Assembly (NCBI GenBank): GCA_025964575.1
Contig: JAOPYO010000172.1
Location: 1 to 64,000 of the forward strand
From: Actinomycetes bacterium
GTDB lineage: Bacteria > Actinomycetota > Actinomycetes > Streptosporangiales > Streptosporangiaceae
Length of the DNA stretch: 64,000 nucleotides
Direction of reading: 5' to 3'
Each line of letters starts with the position of its first letter. Position 1 is the stretch's first letter. The notes under the pieces were generated by a model. It was not told the DNA's origin. It made no database searches and saw only the letters and a list, made by a program, of their open reading frames with translations. Shown one piece after another: positions 18,537 to 28,497 of this stretch. A program made the position numbers and the translations under genes.

Positions 18537-19293
18537 TCAGCCGGTGCCCACCCGGTGGCAGGCGTCGAAACCGCGCCGGAAGAGCTGGAGCGACAGCCTG
18601 GCGACCTCCTCGACCCTCTGCCGCTCCTCCTCGCCCTGAACGGTGATCTTGATGAGCTCGAGGGCCTCGCGCGGGTGCGCGTCGTCGTACTCCGCGTGCT
18701 CGATAAGCCACATCAGGCCGGACTTGTCGTCACCGAAGCGTTCCTTGAACGCGGGTATGACCAGCCGGGTCCACTCCCCCGTGGTGCCTTCGATGGCGTA
18801 GTTGATCGCGGCGAAGGCCTCGGCGAGCGAGCCCCGGTAGGCCATCGACCAGAGGTACTCCTGCAGCGCGGCGACCTCGGGGCCAGGCCGGTGGGAGACC
18901 ATCTCGTCGTAGGTGACGCCGAGCCCGACGGCCCAGTCGATGAACCACTGGGCGTGCAGGGCCTCGGTCCGGATGTTGCCGATCAGCCAGTCCCTGGCCA
19001 GGATGTCGCCCGGCCGCCGGCCGAACGTCGTCTTGCCGAGGGTGACGCCCATGTACTTGGGGAAGGCCTCGACGACCCCGAAGAATTCGAGGACGACGTA
19101 GCGCCACGACTGTTCCGGCAACGGGCCTTGCACGGTGGCCTCGAACAGCGGAGACTCGCATACACCGTTCCAGTCCGGCTTGAGGTTCGCAATCATGCTT
19201 TCGACCCAGGCCGGGTGAACGCTTTCGGTCAGTTCGCTCTTGATGGTCCGGTGATGTTGAGTGCGCGAAGGGGATCGTGTGCCAGTGGTCATC
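18537..19293 (-). CDS. TenA/PqqC heme-oxygenase-like fold protein (possible diiron HDO)
   Basis: MTTGTRSPSRTQHHRTIKSEL...EALHAQWFIDWA...IEGTTGEWTRLVIPAF...LIEHAEYDDAHPREALELIK (HxxxDxxH). Confidence 0.7.
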
Positions 19294-19416
19294 GCACGGC
19301 TCCTCAAGATCGGCCCGCCACACTCTCGGGACCGTTCGAGTATCCACAGATTCGCCCTCATCGGTCAATGCATACCTTTTATATTACTTTCTGGGGAGAT
19401 GCCACTAATAGACCGT

Positions 19417-19428
19417 AAATAGCTATTT
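19417..19428. promoter_or_regulatory. 12-bp perfect palindrome in AT-rich divergent intergenic region
   Basis: AAATAGCTATTT. Confidence 0.35.
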
Positions 19429-19509
19429 GTACTGCTACATCCTGGTGTATCGGGTTGATGCGATCGACAATCAGGGCACCCGCCGTTCCCCCGCGCATGA
19501 GAGGTCAGG

Positions 19510-20910
19510 ATGCCTCACACCAAGAAGCCGCGTGAGCATGCCGTCGTCATCGGAGGCAGCCTCGCCGGGCTGCTGACCGCACGGATCCTGACCGACCACT
19601 TCGACCGGGTCACCCTCATCGAGCGAGATCGGTTCCCCGAGTCCAACGAGTTCAGGCCGGGGGTGCCCCAGTCCCGCCACCTGCACGTGCTCTGGACCAA
19701 GGGCCTGGAGATCATCGAAGACCTCTTCCCCGGGATCGAGGCGGAGCTGCTGGCCTCCGGAGTCCCGGAACTCGGCATCCCCAAGGATCTCCTCTGGCTG
19801 ACCTCCGCGGGCTGGCGCCGCCGATTCGACGTGACCCGCATGCTGACCTTCAGCCGTCCCATGCTCGACTGGACCATCCGGCAGCGGCTGACCCCGCGAC
19901 TGACCGTGCTCCCGCACCACGAGGTCACCGGCCTGATCCCGGCCGGCTCGGGCGATCGGCGCAAGGATGTGGCGGGCGTCGAAGTCCGTGAGGCCGGCAC
20001 CAACGGGGCCAGCGAACCGATCCGCGCCGACCTGGTCGTCGACGCCACGGGCCGTACCTCTCGGGCACCCGAGTGGCTGTCCCTCCTGGGCTACCCGCTC
20101 CCCAAGGAGACCAAGGTGGACCCACTCCTCGGGTACACCAGCCGCTACTACACCATCCCCGACGGCTTCGACCCGGGCTGGCAGGCGCTCTACCTCCAGG
20201 CGGAGGCGCCGCACAGCAAGCGCACCGGCGGGCTGTTCCCGCAGGAGGGCGGCCGCTGGATCTGCAGCCTCAGTGGAGCCGGCCGGGATTACGCACCTAC
20301 CAGCGAAGACGGCTTTCTGGACTTCGCCAAGGGCCTGCGCGACCCGGTGCTGTACGACGCCATCCGCGCCGCGAAGCCGCTCACGCCGATCACCAGCTTC
20401 CGCCGTACGGCCAATCACCGGAGGCACTACGAGAAGCTGCCCGCCTGGCCTGAAGGGTTCATCGCGGTCGGCGACTCGGTCTGTGCCTTCAACCCGATCT
20501 ACGGGCAGGGCATGAGCGTGGCCGCCCTGCAGGCGGTCATCCTTGACGGTCTGCTGTCCGGCGATCCCACCGGCATGACCCGCACCTTCCAGCGCCGGGC
20601 CAAGCGCTGCGGTTCCGGCGCCTGGCTGGTCGCCACCGGCGAGGACTTCCGCTATCCCGAAACCGAAGGGTCACCGATCCGTCCGCACAACCGGATCATC
20701 AACCGCTACGTCGATCGGGTGGTGGCCGCCGCCAACGTGGACGAACACGTCTGCGCGGCCCTCCTCGACGTGCTCGCTCTGAAGCAGGAGCCGCCCTCGC
20801 TGTTCCGGCCCACGGTCCTTCGCCGGGTGCTCCTCAACCGCACCCCCCAACCGGCGAGCCCCGCGAACCTGCTCCCCGTCACCGCCCCGTTGCAGCCCAC
20901 CCGCCGCTGA
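19510..20910 (+). CDS. FAD-dependent monooxygenase (PHBH-like fold)
   Basis: HAVVIGGSLAGLLTARILTDHFDRVTLIERDRFP; DLVVDATGRTSRAPEWL; GFIAVGDSVCAFNPIYGQGMSVAALQA. Confidence 0.9.
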   Translation: MPHTKKPREHAVVIGGSLAGLLTARILTDHFDRVTLIERDRFPESNEFRPGVPQSRHLHVLWTKGLEIIEDLFPGIEAELLASGVPELGIPKDLLWLTSAGWRRRFDVTRMLTFSRPMLDWTIRQRLTPRLTVLPHHEVTGLIPAGSGDRRKDVAGVEVREAGTNGASEPIRADLVVDATGRTSRAPEWLSLLGYPLPKETKVDPLLGYTSRYYTIPDGFDPGWQALYLQAEAPHSKRTGGLFPQEGGRWICSLSGAGRDYAPTSEDGFLDFAKGLRDPVLYDAIRAAKPLTPITSFRRTANHRRHYEKLPAWPEGFIAVGDSVCAFNPIYGQGMSVAALQAVILDGLLSGDPTGMTRTFQRRAKRCGSGAWLVATGEDFRYPETEGSPIRPHNRIINRYVDRVVAAANVDEHVCAALLDVLALKQEPPSLFRPTVLRRVLLNRTPQPASPANLLPVTAPLQPTRR

Positions 20911-21008
20911 GCGCCGGCGTCACTGGCGGGACGGCACAAAGATTGAGAGCTCGGGCCTGTACGGCGACGCCAGACCGGCGCCGTCCAGGGTTGAGTTAAC
21001 GTTCTCCC

Positions 21009-21758
21009 ATGACGGAGTTCGTGTATCCCCCGGTGATCGCTGCTGCGAAGACCCTGTTCCGCCTCCTTGGGCTGAAGTTCCGGATCGAGGGCACCAAGAA
21101 CTTCCCGAAGACGGGTGGTGCGGTACTGGTGAGCAACCATGTCAGCTATCTGGACTTCATCTTCTGCGGGCTGGGTGCCAACCCGGCCGGACGGCTGGTC
21201 CGGTTCATGGCGAAGAAGGAGGTCTTCGACAACAAGATCTCCGGCCCGCTGATGCGCGGCATGCACCACATCCCGGTGGACCGTGAAGCGGGCGCGGCGT
21301 CGTACATGGCAGCGCTCAAGGCACTCAAGGGCGGCGAGGTGATCGGGGTCTTCGCCGAGGCCACGATCAGCCGGTCCTTCACCGTCAAGGACATCAAGAG
21401 CGGCGCCGTGCGGATGGCGGTCGCCTCCAACGTGCCGATGATCCCGATGGCCGTGTGGGGTGGGCAGCGGCTGTGGACCAAGGGCCGGCCGCGCAATCTC
21501 TTCCAGCGGAAGATCCCGATCACGATCCTGGTCGGCGAGCCGATGTACCCCAAGCGCGGTGACGACTACGACAAGGTCACCGAGGAACTGCGGGCCCGGA
21601 TGTCCGAGCTGGTGGAGAAGGCCCAGCGGGAGTATCCGGAGACGCCCAAGGCCGGGGAGACCTGGTGGCAGCCGGCCTATCTCGGGGGCACGGCGCCGAC
21701 CCCGGAAGAGGCCGCGGCGATGGACGAGCAGGACAAGGAGTCCCGCCGCGGCGACTGA
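21009..21758 (+). CDS. 1-acyl-sn-glycerol-3-phosphate acyltransferase (PlsC) family
   Basis: GGAVLVSNHVSYLDFIF (NHxxxxD); GVFAEATISRSFTVKDIKSGAVRMAVASNVPMIPMAVWGGQR. Confidence 0.93.
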   Translation: MTEFVYPPVIAAAKTLFRLLGLKFRIEGTKNFPKTGGAVLVSNHVSYLDFIFCGLGANPAGRLVRFMAKKEVFDNKISGPLMRGMHHIPVDREAGAASYMAALKALKGGEVIGVFAEATISRSFTVKDIKSGAVRMAVASNVPMIPMAVWGGQRLWTKGRPRNLFQRKIPITILVGEPMYPKRGDDYDKVTEELRARMSELVEKAQREYPETPKAGETWWQPAYLGGTAPTPEEAAAMDEQDKESRRGD

Positions 21759-21880
21759 ACCCGTGGAGCCTCCGCACGATCGCTCGTGGGTGCGGCGGTC
21801 TTCACACGCGTTTGCTCCAGACATACGAAACCGAAATTCAGTGGACGCCAGAGACCATCGAGGCTGATCATCGAGAGCAT

Positions 21881-23036
21881 GTCCACCCCCCAGGAGCCGC
21901 TGCGCCTCATCGAGCCCGTCCGGCCTGCCGCCGACCCGGCCACCCGGCTGCCCTGGATCATGAACGTCGACGACTCCGACTCGGCGCGGGACATCATCGA
22001 CGCCCTCGCGCTGGAACCGTTCGTCTCCGGCCGCCAGCCCTGGGCCCGCTCGGCCGACCTGGAGCGGGTACGGCCGGAAGCGCCGCTGCGGCCCGAGGGC
22101 TCCCGGGTGCTGCGGATGACCACCGAGGACGACGGCCCGACCGCGCTGCTGGCCGACGGCGAGGGCTGGACGCTACGAGCCGTACGGTGGCGCAGCGGAT
22201 CCGCGCAGATCGAGGTGACCGCGACCAGTGACGAGCTGGCGCGGGCGATCCTGGAGGAGTCGACCCGGGATGCCACCGAGCCGGCTCCCCAGGACGAGAC
22301 CCAGGTGGAGATGGGCTTCTGGCATCTGACCGGGCACGGTCCCCGGCGCCGGGAGCGGAACATCTCCACCGCCACCTGGCCGGAGATCCGTGACAACTAC
22401 TCCGCCGACGTGACCCGGGCCATGGACCGGCTGATGACCCTGAAGGCCGCCGACGTGACCGGCCGGTTGCTGCTGTTGCACGGGCCGCCCGGCACCGGCA
22501 AGACCACCGCACTGCGCTCGCTGGCCCGCGAGTGGGCCACGTGGTGTCAGTTCGACTGCGTGCTGGATCCGGAAGTGCTGTTCGGCAACCCCGGCTATCT
22601 GATGGAAGTCGCGGTCGGCACCGACGGGGACGACGACGAGAAGCGCCGCTGGCGGCTGCTGATCCTCGAGGACTGTGACGAGCTGATCCGCGGTGAGGCC
22701 AAGCAGTCCACCGGCCAGGGGCTGTCCCGACTCCTCAACCTCACCGACGGAATGCTCGGCCAAGGCCGCGACGTGCTGGTGGCGATCACCACCAACGAGG
22801 ATCTGACCCGGCTGCACCCCGCGGTCGTCCGGCCCGGTCGCTGTCTGGCCCAGATCGAGGTGGGCCGGCTGTCCCAGGCCGAGGCCACCGACTGGCTGAA
22901 AGAAGAGCCCGCTTCGACGAAGATCGGGCCGGACGGGGCGACCCTGGCCGAGCTGATGGCGATGCGCAACGGAGAACGTCAGATCGTCACCACCGAACAG
23001 CGCCGCACTCTCGACGACACCGGCTTCTACCTCTGA
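21881..23036 (+). CDS. AAA family ATPase (DUF5925-containing type)
   Basis: LLLLHGPPGTGKTTALRSLAREW Walker A; LLILEDCDELI Walker B; VVRPGRCLAQIEVGRL. Confidence 0.88.
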
Positions 23037-23053
23037 CAGAGACGGGGCGATGC

Positions 23054-23260
23054 TCAGGGCTCTCGTTTGGCACGCATCTTGCGTACCTCCATGGTTCCTT
23101 CGAGCTCGCGCTCGCGGGCTTCGACCCGGACCGGGTCGCGATCGATCCACATGGTCGCGAATCCGCACAGCAGTCCCACGCCACCGAGCCATGGCTTGTG
23201 CCACATGAAGCTGAGAGCCGCACACACCACCGCACACGATACGAGCAGGAAGAACTTCAC
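23054..23260 (-). CDS. Small membrane protein, hypothetical
   Basis: MKFFLLVSCAVVCAALSFMWHKPWLGGVGLLCGFATMWIDRDPVRVEARERELEGTMEVRKMRAKREP; two TM-like segments. Confidence 0.6.
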   Translation of the reverse strand: MKFFLLVSCAVVCAALSFMWHKPWLGGVGLLCGFATMWIDRDPVRVEARERELEGTMEVRKMRAKREP

Positions 23261-23391
23261 GTCGCGCTCCTCAACCTCATGCCGGAAATCTTCGCGCCGG
23301 ATCGTGCCGGGACGAGGCTCGCAGGGTTCGACCTCGATCTCGTTGTGCGGTCAACGATATGGCCATGGGCTCAGATCAGGAACCCGCGTCC

Positions 23392-23442
23392 CCCACCGTG
23401 ATCATGCAATCGATCATCGAACGATTGCATGATCACGGTGGG
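23392..23442. terminator. Perfect 21-bp stem hairpin downstream of TauD-like gene
   Basis: CCCACCGTGATCATGCAATCG-ATCATCGAA-CGATTGCATGATCACGGTGGG. Confidence 0.75.
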
Positions 23443-23472
23443 TCCTGCGGGGGCGGATCACGGAGACCGGGT

Positions 23473-24360
23473 CTACAGATAGCGGGCGGCGGCGGCTTCG
23501 GCGGGGGCGTCGTCGCCGGTGACACCACCGGGTCCCTGGGGGACGCCGTTGTCGATGTCCGCCGGGGCGTTGACGGTGACGCGATGCATCTTGCGGCGCT
23601 GGGTGTAGTCCGCGACCGCGTAGTGCTGGGTCGGCCGGTTGTCCCAGAACGCCAGCGTGCCGACCCGCCAGTTGAGGCGGACCTGGAACTGGGGATCGCG
23701 CACGGCGTCGAACAGCAGTGGCAGCAGTGCCTCGTTCTCCCGGCGGGACAGGCCGATCAGCCGGGTCACCGAGCTGCGGTTGACATAGAGCGCCTTACGA
23801 CCGGTCTCCGGATGGACGCGGACCACCGGGTGGACTGACGGCGGATTCTTGTCCTGCATGGCCCGGAGATCCATCCGATGGCCCTTGTCGATGGCCTTGG
23901 ACACCGACATGGTCAGGTCGTGCTCGGCGTAGAGCTCGTCACAGAGTCGCTGGATCGACGGGTGCAGCGAGTCGTAGGCCATGTACATGTTGGCCCAGTT
24001 CGTGTCGCCGCCGACCTTCGGCAGCATCACCGCGCGCAGCAGCGACCCCATCGGAGGGATCTTCATGAAGGTGTTGTCGCTGTGCCACTGGTCGCCCCCC
24101 TCGCCCTTGGGATCGGTCTGGTCGAGGACGTGGATGGCGCTGCCCGAGGTGTCCATCGGCGGCAGGTTGAGCGTGCCGAAGTTCTTGGCGAACTCCAGGT
24201 GCTCGTCGTCGGTGATGTTCTGGTCTCGAAAGAAGAGCACCATGTGGTCGAGCAGACCCTGCCGGATCGTGACGACCTGCTCCGCCTCCAGGGGCTTGCT
24301 CAGGTCAACTCCGGTGACCTCGGCCCCGATGTTCCGGGTGACTGGGTGGAATTCGATCAT
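23473..24360 (-). CDS. TauD/TfdA family Fe(II)/2-oxoglutarate dioxygenase
   Basis: QWHSDNTFMKIPPMGSLL (HxD), GTLAFWDNRPTQHYAVADYTQRRKMHRVTV. Confidence 0.95.
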   Translation of the reverse strand: MIEFHPVTRNIGAEVTGVDLSKPLEAEQVVTIRQGLLDHMVLFFRDQNITDDEHLEFAKNFGTLNLPPMDTSGSAIHVLDQTDPKGEGGDQWHSDNTFMKIPPMGSLLRAVMLPKVGGDTNWANMYMAYDSLHPSIQRLCDELYAEHDLTMSVSKAIDKGHRMDLRAMQDKNPPSVHPVVRVHPETGRKALYVNRSSVTRLIGLSRRENEALLPLLFDAVRDPQFQVRLNWRVGTLAFWDNRPTQHYAVADYTQRRKMHRVTVNAPADIDNGVPQGPGGVTGDDAPAEAAAARYL

Positions 24361-24519
24361 GTCCGGAGCCTCCATCGGCAGTGAAAACAAGCAACCGCTA
24401 GGTTGAGCGTACTCGATGGGGGTGGACATCTGTCCAGACCGGAACCGGACCAAAACAGGGTGTGGCGTGCCGACCCTGGGTGAGGGGCGGCACGCCATGC
24501 CCTAGGGCGCCGGTAGCCC

Positions 24520-25701
24520 TCACTCTGCCTTGGTGAGAGCCTGCTCGAAGTCGGCCCACAGATCGTCGGGGTGCTCGATGCCCACCGCGATCCGTACGGT
24601 CCCCTCCCCGATCCCAGCGGACTCCAGCGCGGCGGCGTCGAGTTGCCGGTGTGAGGTGCTGGCCGGGTGGATGACCAGCGTCTTCGCCTCGCCGAGGGAG
24701 GCAGTGAGCGAGGCGAGCCGTACCGCTTCGATGAACGTACGGCCGGCCGCGCGCCCGCCGGCGAGCTCGAAGGAGACCACCCCGCCGTAGTCGGACATCG
24801 TCCGGCCGGCCAGCTCATGGCCCGGGTGCGAGGTCAGCCCGGGATAGTGCACCCGCGTCACCGAAGGATGCGAGGCCAGCCGTTCGGCCAGGAACTGTGC
24901 GTTCGAGCAGTGCCGTTCCATCCGCAGCGCCAGTGTGGTCAGTCCGCGCAGGACCAGCCAGGCCGCGAACGGGTCGGCCGAGGCCCCCAGTTCGACGGCG
25001 TGGTCCCAGACCTTCCGGTGTAGCGTGGCGTCGGCGAAGACCGCGAGGCCGCCGAGCGCGTCGCCGTGGCCGCACAGGAACTTGGTGGCCGAGTGGACGA
25101 CGATGTCGGCGCCGTGCTCGATGGGCCGGCAGAGCAGCGGAGTGGCGAAGGTGTTGTCCACCACCCCGGTCACCCCTGCCTCCCGGGCCACGGCCAGCAG
25201 CGCGGGTAGGTCGGCCACTTGGGTGGTCGGGTTGGCGATCGTCTCCAGATACAGCACCCGGGTGTTCGGGCGCAGTGCCGCCCGGACCTCTTCGGGATCG
25301 TCGCCGGAGACATAGGTGACCTCTACGCCCCAGCGCTCGGCCAGGTCGCGTACGAGCGCATACGTCCCGCCGTAGAGGCACTGCTGGGCGATCAGGTGAT
25401 CGCCCGACTTCAGCAGAGAGAGCAGCACCGCGCTGATGGCGCCCATGCCGGAGCCGGTGGCCAGCGCTCCGACCCCGCCTTCGAGGTCGGCGACCGCGTC
25501 CTCGAGGGCGCGGACCGTGGGGTTGCCGAGGCGGCTGTAGAAGAAGGCGCCCTCGGGGCCGTCGAAGGCGGCGGCCATCGCGTCGGCGTCATCGAAGGCG
25601 AACAGATGGCCTTGGTAGATGGGCACTCCCAGCGGCCGGCTGCCGGTGGGCTGCCGGACGGGAACGTGGACGGCGCGGGTCTCGCGATGCAGCTCGTTCA
25701 T
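24520..25701 (-). CDS. Trans-sulfuration family PLP enzyme (cystathionine gamma-synthase/lyase-like)
   Basis: ALATGSGMGAISAVLLSLLKSGDHLIAQQCLYGGTY; VVDNTFATPLLCRPIEHGADIVVHSATKFLCGHGD. Confidence 0.94.
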   Translation of the reverse strand: MNELHRETRAVHVPVRQPTGSRPLGVPIYQGHLFAFDDADAMAAAFDGPEGAFFYSRLGNPTVRALEDAVADLEGGVGALATGSGMGAISAVLLSLLKSGDHLIAQQCLYGGTYALVRDLAERWGVEVTYVSGDDPEEVRAALRPNTRVLYLETIANPTTQVADLPALLAVAREAGVTGVVDNTFATPLLCRPIEHGADIVVHSATKFLCGHGDALGGLAVFADATLHRKVWDHAVELGASADPFAAWLVLRGLTTLALRMERHCSNAQFLAERLASHPSVTRVHYPGLTSHPGHELAGRTMSDYGGVVSFELAGGRAAGRTFIEAVRLASLTASLGEAKTLVIHPASTSHRQLDAAALESAGIGEGTVRIAVGIEHPDDLWADFEQALTKAE

Positions 25702-25765
25702 GCCTCCCAGCCTGCACCTTCCCCAGCCAGGCCCAACAGAGCCAATCCCCGCCAGTGGCCCCCAC

Positions 25766-25787
25766 ACCCTCCGTGATCACGGAGGGT
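25766..25787. terminator. 22-bp perfect palindrome immediately 3' of MarR gene
   Basis: ACCCTCCGTGATCACGGAGGGT. Confidence 0.6.
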
Positions 25788-25788
25788 C

Positions 25789-26283
25789 TCAGCCCAGGCC
25801 GCCGAGCTCTTTCCGGGCCCGGTCGTCGACCTGCCGCAGGGCTGCGACCAGAGCCTCCCGATCACCATCGCTGAGCGGGCCGGCGAAGAACCGCTTGAGG
25901 GTCTCGGCGTGCACGCGCTTGGCCTGGGCCAGCATGTCCTGGCCACGTGGCGTCAGGTCGGCCAGCTGGATCCGCCGGTCGGTGGTGGACGGATAGCGCC
26001 GGACCAGGCCGGCCTTCACCATCCGATCGATCAGCCGGGTCATTCCCCCGCTGGTAAGGATCAGGTCACAGGCCAGCTCACTCATCGAGGAACCGTCGCC
26101 CCCGGGGTCCAGCCGGAGCAGCACCTCGAACATCGCGTGGCTGATCCCGCACTCCCGCTCGAACGCTCGAGCCGCGATCCGCTCCACCCGGCTGGCCGCA
26201 CCGAGCAGCACACCGAAGTCCCGGATCAGGGATTCTCGCTCGTCCGCCGAGGTCATGTCTTCGTCCCTCTGAATCATGCTCAC
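25789..26283 (-). CDS. MarR family transcriptional regulator
   Basis: MSELACDLILTSGGMTRLIDRMVKAGLVRRYPSTTDRRIQLADLTPRGQ. Confidence 0.92.
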   Translation of the reverse strand: MSMIQRDEDMTSADERESLIRDFGVLLGAASRVERIAARAFERECGISHAMFEVLLRLDPGGDGSSMSELACDLILTSGGMTRLIDRMVKAGLVRRYPSTTDRRIQLADLTPRGQDMLAQAKRVHAETLKRFFAGPLSDGDREALVAALRQVDDRARKELGGLG

Positions 26284-26350
26284 CCGGATTCCATCATGAG
26301 CATGGCCTTCACGTCATCCCCGATACGAGGGGCACTTCGCATCGCCGTTC

Positions 26351-27199
26351 TTACTTCGTCGGCGTCGGCGTCGGCGTCGCGCTGGTTCCAGGGATGGTTC
26401 CGGTGGTGCCGTCAGTGCCCGAGTCGGACGGGCTGCCGATCGGCGTCAGCTTGCTCACCTTCCAGACGCCCTTCTGCCTGACCAGGTCGATCACCAGGTA
26501 GTTGTTCGACATCGGCGCGCTGCCCTGGTCGGTCGTGAGCGTGATGTCGACGGCGATCAGCCCCGTGGCGAACTCTCCGTTGACGTTGCCGACGATCACC
26601 TGGCGCGCCTTGGACACGGTGGTGACCTTGGCCTTGGAAGGATCGGTCAGCGTCTGCGCCTTGGCCGCGTTGGCCTGGAACACGCTGAGCGCATCGCCGA
26701 CCATATAGCTCGCGATCTTGTCCTGGGACGCCTTGACGTTGCTCGTGTCATAGGTGCCCACCGCACCGCCGAACTCGGTGAGCTTGGCCTCGATCTGCCT
26801 GCGCACCTCCTGCTTGGCCGAGAGGTCGCTCGCCTGCCGCCATTCGAAGAGGCCGAAGCTGGCCAGCGCCGCGATCACCACGATGGCCGCGACAGTACGG
26901 ACGAGGGGTGAGAGAAGCGGGCCACGGGGCGCGGCACCGTCCGGTTCCTCTGGAGCGGGCGCCTTCTTCACGGATCGCGGCTTCTCCGCCTCTTCCTCTT
27001 CCTCTTCCGCTTCCTGGGCGTCGAGCTGGTCCAGCACCTCGTCCAGGTCTTCGTCATCGATGATCTCGACGACCCGAACCCGCCGGACCTTCTTCCTCGC
27101 CGTCGCCTTGACCGCAGGCTCCTCCTCTTCGATCAGGACGTCCTCGGTCTCCACAGCGTCCTCGGCGGCGTCATGCCCCTTGGTGGTCTTGGCGCTCAC
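26351..27199 (-). CDS. Mce-associated membrane protein (Mam-like)
   Basis: Acidic N-term, single TM (TVAAIVVIAALASFGLFEW), conserved extracellular tail; last gene of mce operon, ATGA overlap with mceF. Confidence 0.85.
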   Translation of the reverse strand: MSAKTTKGHDAAEDAVETEDVLIEEEEPAVKATARKKVRRVRVVEIIDDEDLDEVLDQLDAQEAEEEEEEAEKPRSVKKAPAPEEPDGAAPRGPLLSPLVRTVAAIVVIAALASFGLFEWRQASDLSAKQEVRRQIEAKLTEFGGAVGTYDTSNVKASQDKIASYMVGDALSVFQANAAKAQTLTDPSKAKVTTVSKARQVIVGNVNGEFATGLIAVDITLTTDQGSAPMSNNYLVIDLVRQKGVWKVSKLTPIGSPSDSGTDGTTGTIPGTSATPTPTPTK

Positions 27200-28497
27200 T
27201 GGCGTCTCCTAGAAGAGATTCGGCGTCTGCGTCGGCGCCCGGACAACAGGGGCACGGTTCCGGCCATCACTTTGATCAACACCAGCAGTGCGAGCAGCGG
27301 GGGGATGTAGATCAACCAGCTCGGAGGGCCACCGGCCCCCTCGTGCGAGGCGTTCGTCAACGTCACCGGGGAGGGCTTGGCGGCGGGATACTGCGATGGA
27401 TTGACCTGCGCGAGCGCCTTGGACGGGTCGGAGACCTGCGTGACCAGCCCGGGTGCACGCCCATCGGGGCATTTCGGGATCTTGGCGACACCGGGCTGTG
27501 CCAGCGGGTACTTGTACTCCAGCGTCGCCTGCTTCTTCAGCGTCACTATGAAGATGACCTTGAGTACGTACTGCCCCTGATCCTTACCGATGACATCACC
27601 CAGGGCCTGGGCCAGCGAGGGCGCCAGCGCCAGGGTCTGATTCAGGTTCGACAGTCCCTTGGTGTCGGCGACCTTGGGCAGCGCGCTGCCCAGCGAGTCG
27701 AACGTGCAGCCGAGATCGGAGCCGCCGGCGTCGAGAAGCTTGTTGACCCTGGCGAGGAGGTCCGGCCCCTGGTCACGAATCCGGGCGAGCTGCGAGCGGA
27801 CACTGCTCAGCGCCGAGGTGGTGGCTGCGAGGTTGTCGATGCCCTGACCGAGCGCACCCCTGTTCTTGGCGACCTCGTGAGTGATCTTGGCCAGGTCCTT
27901 GGTCAGACCATCGAGGAGCCCAGAGTTCTCCGCGAAGCTGGAGGTGATCTTGTCCGCGCCGTCGATGGTCTCCCGCAGCGAGTCCGAACGGCCACTCCAG
28001 CCGACCGCCAGCTCATGCACGAGGATCTTGGCATCGTTGGGGTCGATGGCGCTCAGCGCCTTGTTCACCGCGCCGAAGAGCTGACCGTAGGACGAAGGCA
28101 CCGAGGTCTGTGTCACCGCGATCACCGAGCCCGGGCGCAACGGCGCCGCATGACCCTGCCCAGGGGCCGGGGTCAGCTGGATGAAAGGCTCACCGACCGC
28201 GGACTTACGTCCAGCGGCCGCCGTGACACCCTGCGGGATCTTGGTGCCCCGCTTGATGCCCATCTTCACCACGACCTTGCCGGTCTTGAGCTCCACGTTC
28301 TGGATCTTCCCAACCGGGAGACCCAGATAGTCGACCTCGAAGTTGGGGTGCAGGCCCGGCGAGGCGGTGAACTCGGCGGTGATCGTATAGGGCCGGTCGA
28401 TGAAGTCGAACGTGATGACGTTCTGGAGCGCCCACCAGATGAAGACGACGCTGACCGCCGCGAAGACGACGAGGTTGATCAGGATCCGCCTGTTCAT
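27196..28497 (-). CDS. mceF: MCE family protein (F position)
   Basis: YTITAEFTASPGLHPNFEVDYLGLPVGKIQNVELKTGKVVVKMGI MCE/MlaD domain. Confidence 0.9.
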   Translation of the reverse strand: MNRRILINLVVFAAVSVVFIWWALQNVITFDFIDRPYTITAEFTASPGLHPNFEVDYLGLPVGKIQNVELKTGKVVVKMGIKRGTKIPQGVTAAAGRKSAVGEPFIQLTPAPGQGHAAPLRPGSVIAVTQTSVPSSYGQLFGAVNKALSAIDPNDAKILVHELAVGWSGRSDSLRETIDGADKITSSFAENSGLLDGLTKDLAKITHEVAKNRGALGQGIDNLAATTSALSSVRSQLARIRDQGPDLLARVNKLLDAGGSDLGCTFDSLGSALPKVADTKGLSNLNQTLALAPSLAQALGDVIGKDQGQYVLKVIFIVTLKKQATLEYKYPLAQPGVAKIPKCPDGRAPGLVTQVSDPSKALAQVNPSQYPAAKPSPVTLTNASHEGAGGPPSWLIYIPPLLALLVLIKVMAGTVPLLSGRRRRRRISSRRRQ

